Assembly: GCA_002794775.1 (NCBI GenBank)
Contig: NBAY01000051.1
Coordinates: 1-64,000 of the forward strand
Source of the DNA: Porodaedalea pini
Taxonomy: Eukaryota > Basidiomycota > Agaricomycetes > Hymenochaetales > Hymenochaetaceae
DNA: 64,000 bases
Reading direction: 5' to 3'
Of this stretch, positions 1-10,332 are shown one piece after another. The notes below the pieces were generated by a model. The model made no database searches, was not told where the DNA came from, and worked only from the letters and a program-made list of their open reading frames with translations. The position numbers were made by a program, and so were the translations under genes. How positions within the stretch are numbered: the stretch's first letter is position 1; every line of letters begins with the position of its first letter.

Positions 1-759
1 CGGTAGGGAGGAAATCTCCTCGATAAGGTCTTTTTCCGAATAGATGAGGTTAGTGTCTTTGTCGTAGACTGGGACGCCGGGGATAATCATTTTGAATTGG
101 GGCGATGGTGTGAATGCCTTAGCCCCAGAGATGTTGACGATACGGTTGAGCTGGGAAACGAGTGAACTATGCTGTGCATCAAAGTCAGAACAAATGTTAG
201 TAAAGGCGATCAACAGGTTACTGTTGGAGGTGTATTCGACATTCAGAATAACCAAATGTTTAAAAAGAGGGTTGCCTTTAAGGCCCGCACGGATGGTGTT
301 TTTGACGGATAGAGGGGACGGGTGAACAGCGAGGTCACCCGGAAGCGAAAAGAAAATGCGTCGGACATTACGAACTCGGGTGTTAACCGATCTGTTAGAT
401 TGATTGATAGGAACTGTAGAGATTTCCCCTTGAGGGTTCTGCTCAGTAATTCGTACTACCTTGGTGGGGGTAGTTTTAGGTTTCTTCTGGGCCGCTTTGG
501 CGTAAGAAACAGTGGTAAAACCCTCCTGATTGGCGCCAACCGATTCGACAGGCGGGTAGTAGATTTTGGTTTGCAAACTACGAGGAGCGTTGTGTTCAGA
601 GTGGGCGTAACCATCAGGAGCGATGATAGTACCCTCTGTGGTCATGCAATAGCCGGAGCCTGGGATGCGGGTCTTAGCAATGGCGGCAGCGTATTCGGTT
701 TTACCATTTTTGGGAACCGGGATGCACTGTTTAACGATAGGAGCTGGGGGAGGGAACCT
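1..759 (-). pseudogene. LINE-like ORF1, 3' part, continuing off the window
   Basis: On the minus strand 759-1 is one open frame of about 252 residues that continues the ORF1 of 8055-7019. At the junction the upstream half ends in HDPRF and this half continues with a proline-rich run (PPPAPIVKQ), in the same frame. The middle contains a block (RRIFFSLPGD, then NTIRAGLKGNPLF, then VILNVEY) whose alternating hydrophobic pattern suggests an RRM-like or similar alpha/beta nucleic-acid-binding fold. That fold assignment is an inference. No stop codon is seen before the window edge, so the gene was probably intact when element A interrupted it. Confidence 0.55.
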
Positions 760-1179
760 TGTTAGGCGGGAGTCCGGGAGATGACTCGGACTGGGCAGGC
801 CTCGGCTGACTGTCGTCTGGGACGTGCTATACTCGAGCGGGGACTCGGGACACGCTGTACTCAGGCTAGGTCTAGGTCGTCGCGGAGGTAAGAGGATTAA
901 TACAAGTCTAAACTAATACAAGGGGGACGAGTCTCACCTAGGTCGTCGCGGAGGTAAGAGGAAAAGCAGAACAAGGAGTTCATGCGATTCCTGAGACCTT
1001 ATATAGCGACGACCGTGAGACTATATTACCTAACATTACATAACAAGTGGGAATGGAACAAATGAAGGCAGTGTGGGAATGATTGTGTAAGATGGGTAAA
1101 TATAATGAAAAGGACGAATATAATAAAGGAAATGGTAAAAGGGAAAATAAAGGAAAAGGTGAAAGTTCAGGTTCTAACA
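760..1179 (-). repeat. Element A 3' LTR
   Basis: 420 bp, reading TGTTAGGCGG at its low end and GTTCTAACA at its high end. The pol stop codon (1180-1182) directly abuts it, as in B and C. It shares its whole layout with the LTRs at 6599, 16706, 19325, 26152 and 29783. Confidence 0.95.
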
Positions 1180-4100
1180 TTACCCCCCCTTCAAGGTTGG
1201 GCGTCCCGACCAACCATGATCGCGGTCGTCAGGCTCAGTGTCGACGAAGAGCGGACGGAGTCGTTGACGAGGGATGTCGAGTTTCCGAGGTGCACCGGGA
1301 TGTTTGAGGTAGAACTCAGCGATCGCCTCCTTCGCGTTCTCGCCGAAGTCCGTCTCAGGCTGCCAAGTAGGTTCATTGTAGCCGACCCACTTGACAAGGT
1401 ACTGTAGTTTCCCTCGGTGCAGACGTGAGTCTAAGACCTCCTCGAGTTCGTATTCCTCCTCGTTGTCGACGATGTCTGGCGGCGGCGGCGGCGGTTGCTT
1501 CTGGCTTTCAAAGGACGGTTCGACGGCGGGTTTCAACAGGGCTTCGTTGAAGACAGGGTGGACCTTTTTCCATCGCTTCGGGAGTTTGAGCTTGTACGCG
1601 CTCGCTCCTACCTTGTCGACGATGTCAAAGGGGCCGTACCATTTGTCTGCGAGTTTCTTTGTCGGCGAGTCCGTACTGATGTTTCGCCCGTCAAGGAAGA
1701 CTTTGTCTCCAGCCTTGTACTCCACCGAAGCTCCTGCTGTCCGGTCATGGTAGCGCTTCATGTCCTCTGCTGCCTTGACTAGATTGTCCTTAGCAACGCG
1801 ATGAGTTTCCTTGATGTGCTTGGCGAATTCTTCCGCCGACATGTTGGCAGAGGAAGTTCGTACGGCGTCGAAGCTCATAGGGTGACGTCCGGTGTTTGCG
1901 TAGAAGGGTGACATCCTTGTCGCTGAATGTTCACGGTTGTTGTAGGCGAACTCTGCAAGGGGGAGCCAGTCCTTCCAGTCCGATTGCCGATGATCGACGA
2001 AGAGCCGGAGGTACTGTTCGAGCTCTTGATTGACGCGTTCTGTCTGACCGTCCGTTTGTGGGTGGTATGCCGTTGACGGGTTGCCTTCGATGTGTAGGAG
2101 TTTGTATAGCTCCTTCATCATCGACGCATCGAACTGTGTGCCTCGGTCGTGGATGATCTTCTTCGGTAGGCCATGGAGGCGGAAGACGTGGTCTCGGTAT
2201 AACTGAGCCATGCCTTCCGCTGACAGTTTCGTCGTCGTCGGGATGGCATGCATCTGTTTCGAGAATCTGTCCACGAAGACGCAGATTGCATTGTGTCCCT
2301 TAGAGTCCGGGAGTTCTCCGATTAGGTCGACCGTGACGATCTCCCAGGGACCTTCAGGGATCACGTTAGGATGAAGCGGTCTCGATCTCGACGTTCTTAA
2401 GGCTTTCGTCCGTTGGCAACGGTTGCATCCTCGGACGTATGTTCGGACATCGGAGAACATTGACGCCCACCAGAAGTCTCGACATACCAGTTCGACCGTC
2501 TTCGACGATCCAGGATGTCCTGCCAGGGTCGAGTCGTGGTACTCCTGCAATACCGCTTCCTTCATCGTCGACGGCACGTACACCTTGCCTTTCATCCGCC
2601 ACAACCCGTCGACCTTCACCATATTCGTCGGTCTCTCCGACTCGTCTTGCGCTCTCTGCACCTCACCCACTCGTTCCAACATTTCATCACGCGACGTCCT
2701 TACCACCCCACGGTTCAGCCATTTCTCCTTGATGAACACGATGCCGTCATTGTCATCCTTGCCCTGATCATAGCCCGCCTTGCGTGACAGTAAGTCGGCC
2801 TTGCCCATTGTCTTCCCCGACTTGTGTTCGAGGTGGAAGTCGAATTCCTCGAGTTCGGTTCGCCAGCGAGCTTGACGATAGCTCAGCTTCTGCGCTGACC
2901 TGAAGTAGGTGAGGTTGGCGTGGTCGGACCAGATTTCAATTTTGTGGCGAGCGCCAAGGAGGTATTGCCGCCACTCCTTGAGCGCCGAAACGATCGCGAG
3001 CATCTCCTTGTCGTAGATCTCGTAGTTTCGTTCCGCCGGTTCAAGTGCCTCTGACCTGTAGGCGATCACCCTCCACTTCCCTTCCTGCTTCTGCAACAAC
3101 ACACCACCGAGCGCAAAGTTCGACGAGTCCGCTTCTACGCGGAAAGGGCCCTCGTCATTGGCGATGGCTAGGACTGGAGGTGAGCAGAGACGTCGTCTAA
3201 GCTCCTCGAACGCTTCCTGCTGTTCGGTCTCCCATACCCAGTCCTTCTTGCCCGTTAACGACGTCAACGGTCGGACCACCTTGCTGTAGTCCTTAATAAA
3301 CCGTCTCAGCCAGTTTCCCATGCCGAGGAACTGTTGCAGCTCCTTGAGGTTCCGTGGGACTGGCCAGTTCGCAATCGCCTCCGTCTTTGCCGGGTCAGCC
3401 CTGATCTCACCATTGCCGATGATGTGGCCGAGGTATTTGACGACCTTGGCGTCAAACTCGCACTTCTCTGGCTTCAGGTACAGGCCATTCTCTCGGAGGA
3501 TCTGGAGTACGCGCCTCGACGTGTCGATATGCTCCTCAATGGTTTCCGAGAGGATCAGGATGTCGTCGAGGTATACGATCATTAAGTTCGCGTAGATTAG
3601 GTCCTTAAAGATGTGGTTGACAAAGGCCTGGAACGTGGCCGGCGCGTTGCAAAGGCCAAAAAACATGACCGTCGGTTCGAAGAGGCCCATGTTCGTGCGA
3701 AACGCTGCTTTCCATTCGTCACCCTCACGGATCCGGATATTGTAGTACCCCCAGCGAAGGTCAAGCTTAGTGATGTATTTCGCTTTCTTGACCTTGTCGA
3801 CGAGTTCGTCAATGAGAGGGAGGGGATACTTGTTCTTGATCGTACCGTCATTGAGCTTACAGTAATCCTGGATGGGGCGTAGCGATTTGTCAGCCTTCTT
3901 AATGAAGAAGAAGGGCGACGCCATGGGCGATATCGACCGTCGAATGCGACCCGACTTCAGGTTTTCATCAAGGAAGTCCTTGAGTGATTGCTGCTCAGTT
4001 GGCGTGAGCGGGTAGATCTTACAGTCGCTCGGTTTGAAGTCAGGCTTCAAGTCGATGACATGGTCCCAGGGTCGGTGTTCCGGCAGCTTCTCGAAACCTT

Positions 4101-4824
4101 TTTTGCTGAAAACGTCGGCGTAGTCGTTGAGGTATGCGGGCCAGGACGTCTTATCCATTCGCATCTCACTCACCCTCCTCATCTGCTCCACCACCTTCTT
4201 CACCTTGCCTAGGTCCTCCACCGGCTCCCTCTCGATCGCACATTCTTCTGGACAGCGGGTGAATTCGATCGAGCCCGTTTTCCAGTCGACCTCCGGATTG
4301 TGACGTCGAAGCCAGTCGTACCCCAGGAAGATGTTTGATGACGCTAGGGACGTTACCGCGAGGACGATCTTCTCCCGATGACGGCCGATTATGAGTTCGA
4401 CGTCAACGTACTCCTCGATCAATCCGGCCTCATTGTGCGTGCCATCGGCGTTCAGCACCGCGAGGGGTCGAATGTAGCGTTTCGTTTCCAACCCGTACCT
4501 CTCGACGAACCTGACGTCGATGCAGGATCCCGTGCATCCCGAATCCACAAGGGCATGCGCATCTACCTCTCTCGCCTCACCAGCTATTTCATGCTCGACG
4601 GTCAGGAGAAGGTCCAGCTGGCGTCCGCCAGTTCCTCTCATGAACAGTTGTTCGTACTCTTCATTCTTGTTTACACCGGTGGAGACTTCGTAATCGGGAA
4701 AACCATCGACGTTGTTCGCATCTACGTATTGTACAAACGGTTGGTTATATTTTAGCGGATCCGGATTTGAAGTCTCTTGTTCTTCTCGGTCAGTCGCCCC
4801 GATGGCTACGCCTGACCACTCGCA
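1180..4824 (-). CDS. pol: Element A Pol polyprotein (protease, RT, RNase H, integrase, chromodomain)
   Basis: The frame is open from inside the end of gag to a TAA at the LTR edge. Counted from the methionine at 4641, the order is: aspartic protease with a DSG active site near residue 33; reverse transcriptase with an intact YLDD near residue 358; RNase H with VEADSS near 503; integrase with an HHCC zinc finger near 705-740 and catalytic Asp, Asp, Glu near 770, 830 and 866; and a chromodomain near 1060-1095 (LQYLVKWVGY). This order and the terminal chromodomain define a chromovirus of the Ty3/gypsy group. The frame lies -1 relative to gag and has no early ATG of its own, so it is most likely made as Gag-Pol by frameshifting. 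It directs reverse transcription and integration of the element. The copy has no internal stops. Confidence 0.93.
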   Translation of the reverse strand, partial: CEWSGVAIGATDREEQETSNPDPLKYNQPFVQYVDANNVDGFPDYEVSTGVNKNEEYEQLFMRGTGGRQLDLLLTVEHEIAGEAREVDAHALVDSGCTGSCIDVRFVERYGLETKRYIRPLAVLNADGTHNEAGLIEEYVDVELIIGRHREKIVLAVTSLASSNIFLGYDWLRRHNPEVDWKTGSIEFTRCPEECAIEREPVEDLGKVKKVVEQMRRVSEMRMDKTSWPAYLNDYADVFSKKGFEKLPEHRPWDHVIDLKPDFKPSDCKIYPLTPTEQQSLKDFLDENLKSGRIRRSISPMASPFFFIKKADKSLRPIQDYCKLNDGTIKNKYPLPLIDELVDKVKKAKYITKLDLRWGYYNIRIREGDEWKAAFRTNMGLFEPTVMFFGLCNAPATFQAFVNHIFKDLIYANLMIVYLDDILILSETIEEHIDTSRRVLQILRENGLYLKPEKCEFDAKVVKYLGHIIGNGEIRADPAKTEAIANWPVPRNLKELQQFLGMGNWLRRFIKDYSKVVRPLTSLTGKKDWVWETEQQEAFEELRRRLCSPPVLAIANDEGPFRVEADSSNFALGGVLLQKQEGKWRVIAYRSEALEPAERNYEIYDKEMLAIVSALKEWRQYLLGARHKIEIWSDHANLTYFRSAQKLSYRQARWRTELEEFDFHLEHKSGKTMGKADLLSRKAGYDQGKDDNDGIVFIKEKWLNRGVVRTSRDEMLERVGEVQRAQDESERPTNMVKVDGLWRMKGKVYVPSTMKEAVLQEYHDSTLAGHPGSSKTVELVCRDFWWASMFSDVRTYVRGCNRCQRTKALRTSRSRPLHPNVIPEGPWEIVTVDLIGELPDSKGHNAICVFVDRFSKQMHAIPTTTKLSAEGMAQLYRDHVFRLHGLPKKIIHDRGTQFDASMMKELYKLLHIEGNPSTAYHPQTDGQTERVNQELEQYLRLFVDHRQSDWKDWLPLAEFAYNNREHSATRMSPFYANTGRHPMSFDAVRTSSANMSAEEFAKHIKETHRVAKDNLVKAAEDMKRYHDRTAGASVEYKAGDKVFLDGRNISTDSPTKKLADKWYGPFDIVDKVGASAYKLKLPKRWKKVHPVFNEALLKPAVEPSFESQKQPPPPPPDIVDNEEEYELEEVLDSRLHRGKLQYLVKWVGYNEPTWQPETDFGENAKEAIAEFYLKHPGAPRKLDIPRQRLRPLFVDTEPDDRDHGWSGRPTLKGG

Positions 4825-4830
4825 AAACCC
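4788..4830 (-). promoter_or_regulatory. Predicted -1 ribosomal frameshift signal, element A gag/pol
   Basis: On the minus strand the gag frame reads CAG GGT TTT GCG, giving the slippery heptamer G GGT TTT at 4830-4824. After a 6-nt spacer comes GGTCAG (4817-4812), which can pair perfectly with CTGACC (4793-4788) around an 18-nt loop that holds the gag stop. The pol frame is open from the slip point. Heptamer, spacer and stem are all conserved in B and C. The sequence is seen; the mechanism is inferred from known -1 signals. Confidence 0.72.
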
Positions 4831-5888
4831 TGCGAGTCGACGACCTCTTCGTCATTCTCTTCTTCCTCCACATAGTCCTCCACCGTCGACCTCCGAGTGT
4901 CTACGACTTCCTCGAAGGCCGATTCCTTCATCGCGCCGAGCTCGTCCGCGAGGATGCGACGTTCGCCTGGTGCCATTAGCTCCAGCATGCGCTGGATGAT
5001 TGGCTTCCCCTGCGGGCACTTGTCCTTGAAATGGCCCAGCCCGCCGCAGATCCAGCATGCGCGTCGTCGTTGCGCCTCGTTCATTGAGACGTCCATCGGT
5101 TGACCAGCGCCTCCAAAGGTGACGCCGGTCGCGTCGCGTCTGTCGACGTGAGGGGCCGCTACCTGACGGCGAGCCGGGGGTCCTTGTTGTTGCGGCGGGC
5201 GAGGCTGAGGTATAAACGGGCGGCCTCGTTGGATCGCGCGGATCTGTTGTTCGCCGCGATCGATCTCGATAGCCTTGTTCTTCCAGTCCTCGTACTTCGT
5301 CAGGACCGGCGTTGATCTCAGGACTCCACGCACTACTTCGATGTTCATTGCGCGTTTGAGACGATCACAGATGATGCCGTCGTCCTTCAGTTCCGCACGC
5401 TTGATGATGACGTCGAGCTGTTGAAAGAACTTGTCTGCGGTGAGGTCCTTCTGAACCTTCTCCCGGAATTCCTTCAGCGCCGCCTCCTTGCGATTCGGGT
5501 CGTCGAACGAGGCGTCGAGTCGCTCCTGGAATCTCTCCCAGCTGTCGGTGAAGGTGACGATTCCCGACGTTGTCGACTCCTCGACGTAGTTCTGCGCCCA
5601 CGTCGCCACATTACCACCCTTCAGGTAGGAGAGAGCTACATAAATCTTACTCTCCGACGTAGGGTATCGGTTCGGATTCGCGGATACAAAAAGAAGGACT
5701 TCACGTCTGAAGTCGAGGTAGTCATCGCCACCAGTGAATTCTCGTGGCCGGGCGACATCTATGTTGGGGGTCGGGGGGTTAGCGGCCGCGACCGGTGCTG
5801 GGGCGTTGTTCGCCTGATGGGCGAAGGCATTCGCAACGATGGCCGCGATCTGCGCCATTTGCTGTTGGCTGAAACCTTCTGCTGACAT
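4806..5888 (-). CDS. gag: Element A Gag (capsid and nucleocapsid)
   Basis: A 360-residue protein starting MSAEGFSQQQ. The central retrotransposon gag domain carries the family signature PREFTGGDDYLDFRREVLLF and a WAQNY motif. A CCHC zinc knuckle (CWICGGLGHFKDKC) near residues 276-290 would bind the element RNA, and the tail is acidic. The ATG at 5888 is supported by equivalent starts in copies B and C (MAEGF, MSTGSF). It assembles the virus-like particle in the cytoplasm. The stop at 4806-4808 lies 15 nt past a slippery heptamer. Confidence 0.9.
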   Translation of the reverse strand: MSAEGFSQQQMAQIAAIVANAFAHQANNAPAPVAAANPPTPNIDVARPREFTGGDDYLDFRREVLLFVSANPNRYPTSESKIYVALSYLKGGNVATWAQNYVEESTTSGIVTFTDSWERFQERLDASFDDPNRKEAALKEFREKVQKDLTADKFFQQLDVIIKRAELKDDGIICDRLKRAMNIEVVRGVLRSTPVLTKYEDWKNKAIEIDRGEQQIRAIQRGRPFIPQPRPPQQQGPPARRQVAAPHVDRRDATGVTFGGAGQPMDVSMNEAQRRRACWICGGLGHFKDKCPQGKPIIQRMLELMAPGERRILADELGAMKESAFEEVVDTRRSTVEDYVEEEENDEEVVDSQGFASGQA

Positions 5889-6598
5889 CGCGGGTTCGGG
5901 TGCGGGTGTCGAAGGTTCTGGAGGGGTTGGCGGTGAGGGGTCTCTGTTGGTTTCGCGGTAAGGACCTGGGGTCGGTGGTAGGTTGACCGTAGACGTTGAC
6001 GGTGCAGGTGACGACGGAGCGGCTGGGGGCCACCTTGCTCTCCTCCCTCGTTCGTCTGATGAATACCAGCTGCGCCGGATTTCACTCCACCAGATGTCGT
6101 GAGTGACGCCGCTATTATTGGTCGCGACGTAGCCTGGTCGGTCTGGATCCCAACGGGCTGAAGCAGGAAGGGCCCGTTGCTGTTCGTCGGTGAGATCTAT
6201 CTTGACGTTGGCGGAGGGACAGGGATCGGTTGCGCGTTCGATCCGGGGTTACGCCAACGTTGAGCGGGTTCGTCAGCGAAGTTGATGACGAGGCGGTAGG
6301 ATCCGAGTGAGATTACAAACGAGATCGTCGTCGAAGTTTGGACTCGTCTTGTTACCCACGTCCACGTTAGGTGCGTGCTCCACCAGAGGCTAATTCGTAG
6401 AGCCAGGGTCGGGAAATGTCGGTTGATATATTTACGTAATACACGAACGTCCGAAAACGTCCGGGCAGGGTTGAGGGTTGTCGTTTAGGGGGTTTACACG
6501 TCAAGTCCGTCGAGGGGAGCGCTCCTCTAGACCGAGTGAAGGCGAGTCGACAGCGACGACTTACGCTGGGGATGAGCCTGGGTGAGGTTCTGCTTTTA

Positions 6599-7018
6599 TG
6601 TTAGGCGGGAGTCCGGGAGATGACTCGGACTGGGCAGGCCTCGGCTGACTGTCGTCTGGGACGTGCTATACTCGAGCGGGGACTCGGGACACGCTGTACT
6701 CAGGCTAGGTCTAGGTCGTCGCGGAGGTAAGAGGATTAATACAAGTCTAAACTAATACAAGGGGGACGAGTCTCACCTAGGTCGTCGCGGAGGTAAGAGG
6801 AAAAGCAGAACAAGGAGTTCATGCGATTCCTGAGACCTTATATAGCGATGACCGTGAGACTATATTACCTAACATTACCTAACGAGTGGGAATGGAACGA
6901 ATGAAGGTAGTGTGGGAATGATTGTGTAAGATGGGTAAATATAATGAAAAGGACGAATATAATAAAGGAAATGGTAAAAGGGAAAATAAAGGAAAAGGTG
7001 AAAGTTCAGGTTCTAACA
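6599..7018 (-). repeat. Element A 5' LTR
   Basis: 420 bp and nearly identical to 760-1179. On the minus strand a TATATAAGG box (complement of the stretch near 6838-6846) is followed by GTCTCAGGAATCGC. This is a plausible TATA element and start region for the element transcript; the promoter role is inferred. Confidence 0.95.
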
Positions 7019-8055
7019 AATCTGGGGTCATGGACAAAGCGAGCCCCGATGGGGTCTGGTAGAATTTTCTTCTGTTTGTTTAAGTTAGCGTTAGTTGGCA
7101 CGAATGAATGAGCAGTGGAAACAGGGGCGTCTGCAAGCTGTTTTTCAATTGAGTTAGTTTTTTCCGATATGGAGGATACGACTGCCGAAAGATGCTGTAT
7201 GGACCTAGACATAGCATGCATGGTGTCCGTAATTTCTTGGTCCCGAATGGTCTGGCTGTTAGTATAAATATTCTCGAACACATGTTTAAAGGAAGGAGAA
7301 TGAATACGGAAAGTGGAATGGAAAGCTTCCAGGCTTTCGTTAGCGGAGTTAGTGAGGCTGGTTTCATCATCCAAAGAATTTGACTTGTTTATCCAGGATA
7401 CCAGGTTGGATCCAACATTGGCGAGGATGGACCCAGCGCGAACCGGGTCGTCGAACCAGGGCTTATCGGATGACCACGTCGGTTGAGAAATGAGCGTGTT
7501 AATAGTGTTGATGGTTTCTTTGGTCAGATCGGCAAAGGAAAGGTTGACCTTCTCGGCGATCGCCGGATCAGTCATTTCATCGATATCGTCCATAGCATTG
7601 TCGACCTGTGGGGCCTGACTGGTGTGCTCGTCCGGGATGTACAAATCGTCGTCGTCCATAGCATCATTGTCAATACGGGCGGGAGGCGGGATAGACCTAT
7701 GTTCTTCTTCTGAATTCGAACGTTTAAGTGTGTTCTGTGATTCGACATCAGGAGTCGGAGGGAGGTCCCCTTGTTTACGGAGTTTGGCGGCATGTTCGTC
7801 CGCCTCGACATCGGGAGACCAGTTAGCGCGGTTCGCTTGTACTGTAGCGCATACATTGTCATTGTGGTTGTAGGTCTTGTCGCGACCACAAGTGACACAT
7901 AGCTTGGCGGTCCCACTAACACACTGGCGACTGTGATAGGGGAGATCCTGTTTACACTCCTCACACTTGGTGGGGTCCTTGGGATTGACAAGGGAACGAT
8001 AAGACTTTGTCTTGTTAAGAGAAGCTTTTGCTCTGGTCAACATTTTGTTGTCCAT
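7019..8055 (-). pseudogene. LINE-like ORF1 (gag-like) protein, 5' part, split by element A
   Basis: The reading frame starts at the ATG at 8055 (MDNKML) and stays open to the element A insertion point at 7019. Near residues 30-70 it has a cysteine/histidine cluster (CEEC, a histidine, then CVTC, two histidines and a cysteine) that looks zinc-binding. A serine/threonine-rich and then mainly helical stretch follows. A second, decayed copy of the same N-terminus lies at 30883-31126, so this is a repeat family and not a host gene. The frame resumes without a shift at 759-1 once element A and one target duplication are removed. Retrotransposon ORF1 is the best guess. No reverse transcriptase of this element is visible, because the element runs off the window, so class and function are inferred. 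It is transcribed divergently from arp3, with 132 bp between the two start codons. Confidence 0.6.
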
Positions 8056-8187
8056 AGCGGAGAGACGAGACAGAAAAGAAGTAGCTGAACAATTTTCCCA
8101 CGATGGATGATGATGGTAGGAAGAAAGTGACGCGATATCATCGCGCAGCTGCAGTCTGACAGCAAGTGCGACTCTCTGCTAACAACC

Positions 8188-9928
8188 ATGTCGCTGCTCG
8201 CTCCTATCATCAGTGACAATGGAACGGGGTTCTCAAAAATCGGGTGTGTGTTATTTTTACACTCAAGTCTCCCAACCTAATATTGTCTTCCAGTTTCGCA
8301 GGTAACTCAGACCCATCCTTGTACGTTAAATGCAGTGCGCTACTTTTTGACAGCCATTGAATCATCGGTATGGCAGCGTGTTTCCTACTGCAATAGCTAC
8401 GCGCGGCGGTGCTACGGCCCAATCGACTCGTGCTGGTCCGCCCATTGCGTCGAAACCCGGCAACCTCGCATCCAAGCGCGGAGTGGAGGACCTCGACTTC
8501 TTCATCGGCGATGAGGCTATTGCGAACCAGAAAACTCCTGGCTATGGCGTGCATTATCCGGTTCGCCACGGCATGATAGACAATTGGGACCACATGGAGC
8601 GCTACTGGGAGCAGACCATCTTCAAGTACTTGCGTGCTGAGCCAGAGGATCACTATTTCCTTCTTGTGCGTAGGGAATGCGTTTGATTCAATTCACTCAT
8701 TGTTGATTGACAATGTCCAGACTGAGCCTCCGCTCAATGCCCCCGAGAATCGCGAGCAGACTGCAGAAATCTTCTTCGAGTCATTCAACATCAAGGGTCT
8801 CTACATTGCCGTGCAAGCTGTACTCGCCCTAGCGGCATCTTGGTCCTCGAACAAAGTCACTGATCGCACGCTCACTGGCACTGTCATCGACTCTGGTGAT
8901 GGAGTGACGCACGTTATACCCTGTGCGGAAGGCTATGTCATCGGAAGTGCAATCAAGCACATCCCCATTGCCGGCCGTGACATCACTCAGTTCGTCCTCA
9001 ACCTCATGCGCGAGCGCGGCGAGATGGCCACCGTCCCACCTGAGGATCAGATGCGGGTCGCGAGCAAGGTCAAGGAGAACTACAGCTATGTGTGCCAGGA
9101 CATCGTGAAGGAGTTTAGAAAATATGATGCCGATCCATACAACATGTTCCAACGGTACACGAGCGAATACACTGTGACTGGCAAGGTACGTTATATTGTC
9201 CCTTAGCATATGATTAATTATTCATTATATTACCTCATCTTTGCAGACTTACGGCGTTGACGTCGGATACGAGCGCTTCCTTGCTCCAGAGATTTTCTTC
9301 AACCCGGAAATATATTCGTCAGATTTCTTGACCCCTCTACCCGAGATTGTCGATAGTACCATTCAAGCTTCTCCAATTGATGTCCGGCGTGGTCTATATA
9401 AAGTCAGTGTGTCTGGATCAGAAAGCTAGTTTATACGACTAACGTACGGTGTTAGAATATCGTTCTCTCTGGTGGCTCGACTATGTTCACTCACTTCGGT
9501 CAGCGTCTAAAGCGCGACCTGAAGCAGTTAGTGGATCGTCGAATCGAGGCTAGTGAACTTGCCAGCGGGACTAAGGCGAGGGTAAGCAGTATTTGCTTCA
9601 CCTTTCCCACTTACTCACACGCAACGTTGTAGTCTACCGGTGTCGAGGTTGATGTTATTTCGCACAAGAGGCAAAGGTGCAAACCTTTGCTTGCTTGCGT
9701 TATGACTATTATGCTAATATTCTGTCTCATCAGGTATGCAGTCTGGTTCGGCGGTTCCCTTCTTGCATCCTTGGTAAGCTTCGTATTCCTTAAAGAGTCT
9801 ATGCTTTCATCTCCTTACTCATATACACGTAGCCCGAGTTCTACTCCTACTGTCACACGAAAGCGCAGTACGAGGAAGTGGGCCCTAGCATCTGCAGGCG
9901 GTACCAGATCTTCGGTAGCGTCAACTAA
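8188..9928 (+). CDS. arp3: Actin-related protein 3 (Arp2/3 complex), nine exons
   Basis: Exons: 8188-8243, 8294-8320, 8377-8665, 8721-9185, 9247-9402, 9456-9581, 9633-9676, 9734-9773, 9833-9928. All joins keep frame at GT-AG sites and give 432 residues. Arp3 hallmarks are [14 protein letters not shown] at the nucleotide-binding start, [51 protein letters not shown] and the C-terminal [12 protein letters not shown]. It nucleates branched actin filaments with Arp2 at cortical patches. Length matches the family. The very N-terminus (MSLLAPIIS) is slightly unusual, where VMD or VID is more common. Only 132 bp separate its ATG from the divergent ORF1 ATG, so its promoter has probably been invaded or shortened. 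Exon 2 is only 27 nt. Confidence 0.93.
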
Positions 9929-10332
9929 AGAATACGATCTGGTTTGTATGATTGGAGAGACGAATAATGGCATTTCACTAAATTCACAATTTTCGAGCAT
10001 CTGCCCTTACATAAGAGATGATGGCCACCAATATCGTAAGGATGGTTCCGCACTTTGACTGATATTTTGGGTTGTAGCTATGTTCTGAAGGTCATCATTC
10101 GAGTCGAGGGCACCTTCAAGACTTGCTTAACCTGATCTGTGTCATTGCTAACTGCGTCATGGCTGACGAAGCTTCCTGGATTTGGCTTTCTTTTGACTCA
10201 GGGTTGTCATTACTGATGACAGTCAATGCTTGATTCTCTCAAATCTCAATCCGATCTGAATACCTATAAATTCAGCACCACTGCGACTCGTCCTCACTGC
10301 AAACTGAAAAGCGCCTTCATCAAAATTCTACT
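9929..10332. other. Intergenic, arp3 3' side and lactonase-like copy 1 5' side
   Basis: No gene recognised. A TATAAAT sequence at 10264-10270 (in ACCTATAAATTC) is a candidate TATA box about 65 bp before the eroded copy 1 start. The stretch 10190-10226 carries an imperfect repeat around GACTCAGGGTTGTCATTACTGATGACAG. Confidence 0.4.

Larger units (their letters stand above)
760..7018 (-). mobile_element. Element A: complete Ty3/gypsy chromovirus
   Basis: A full-length LTR retrotransposon of 6,259 bp with coding on the minus strand. It is bounded by 420-bp LTRs that begin TGTTAG and end CTAACA. Gag (4806-5888) and pol (1180-4824) are both open. The 5-bp flanks are AACCT (755-759) and AATCT (7019-7023), a target-site duplication with one C/T difference. 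The two LTRs differ at only a handful of positions (for example GCGACGACC against GCGATGACC, and ACATAACAAG against ACCTAACGAG), so the insertion is fairly young but older than B or C. No standard TGG primer-binding site was found next to the 5' LTR; the internal sequence begins TAAAAGCAGAACC. All catalytic motifs look intact, so this is the only potentially autonomous copy in the window. Confidence 0.95.

Noticed and set aside
1083..1407. Plus-strand frames at and beyond the LTR of element A
   Set aside because: Antisense to pol or inside the LTR. The same shadows recur at the other LTRs.
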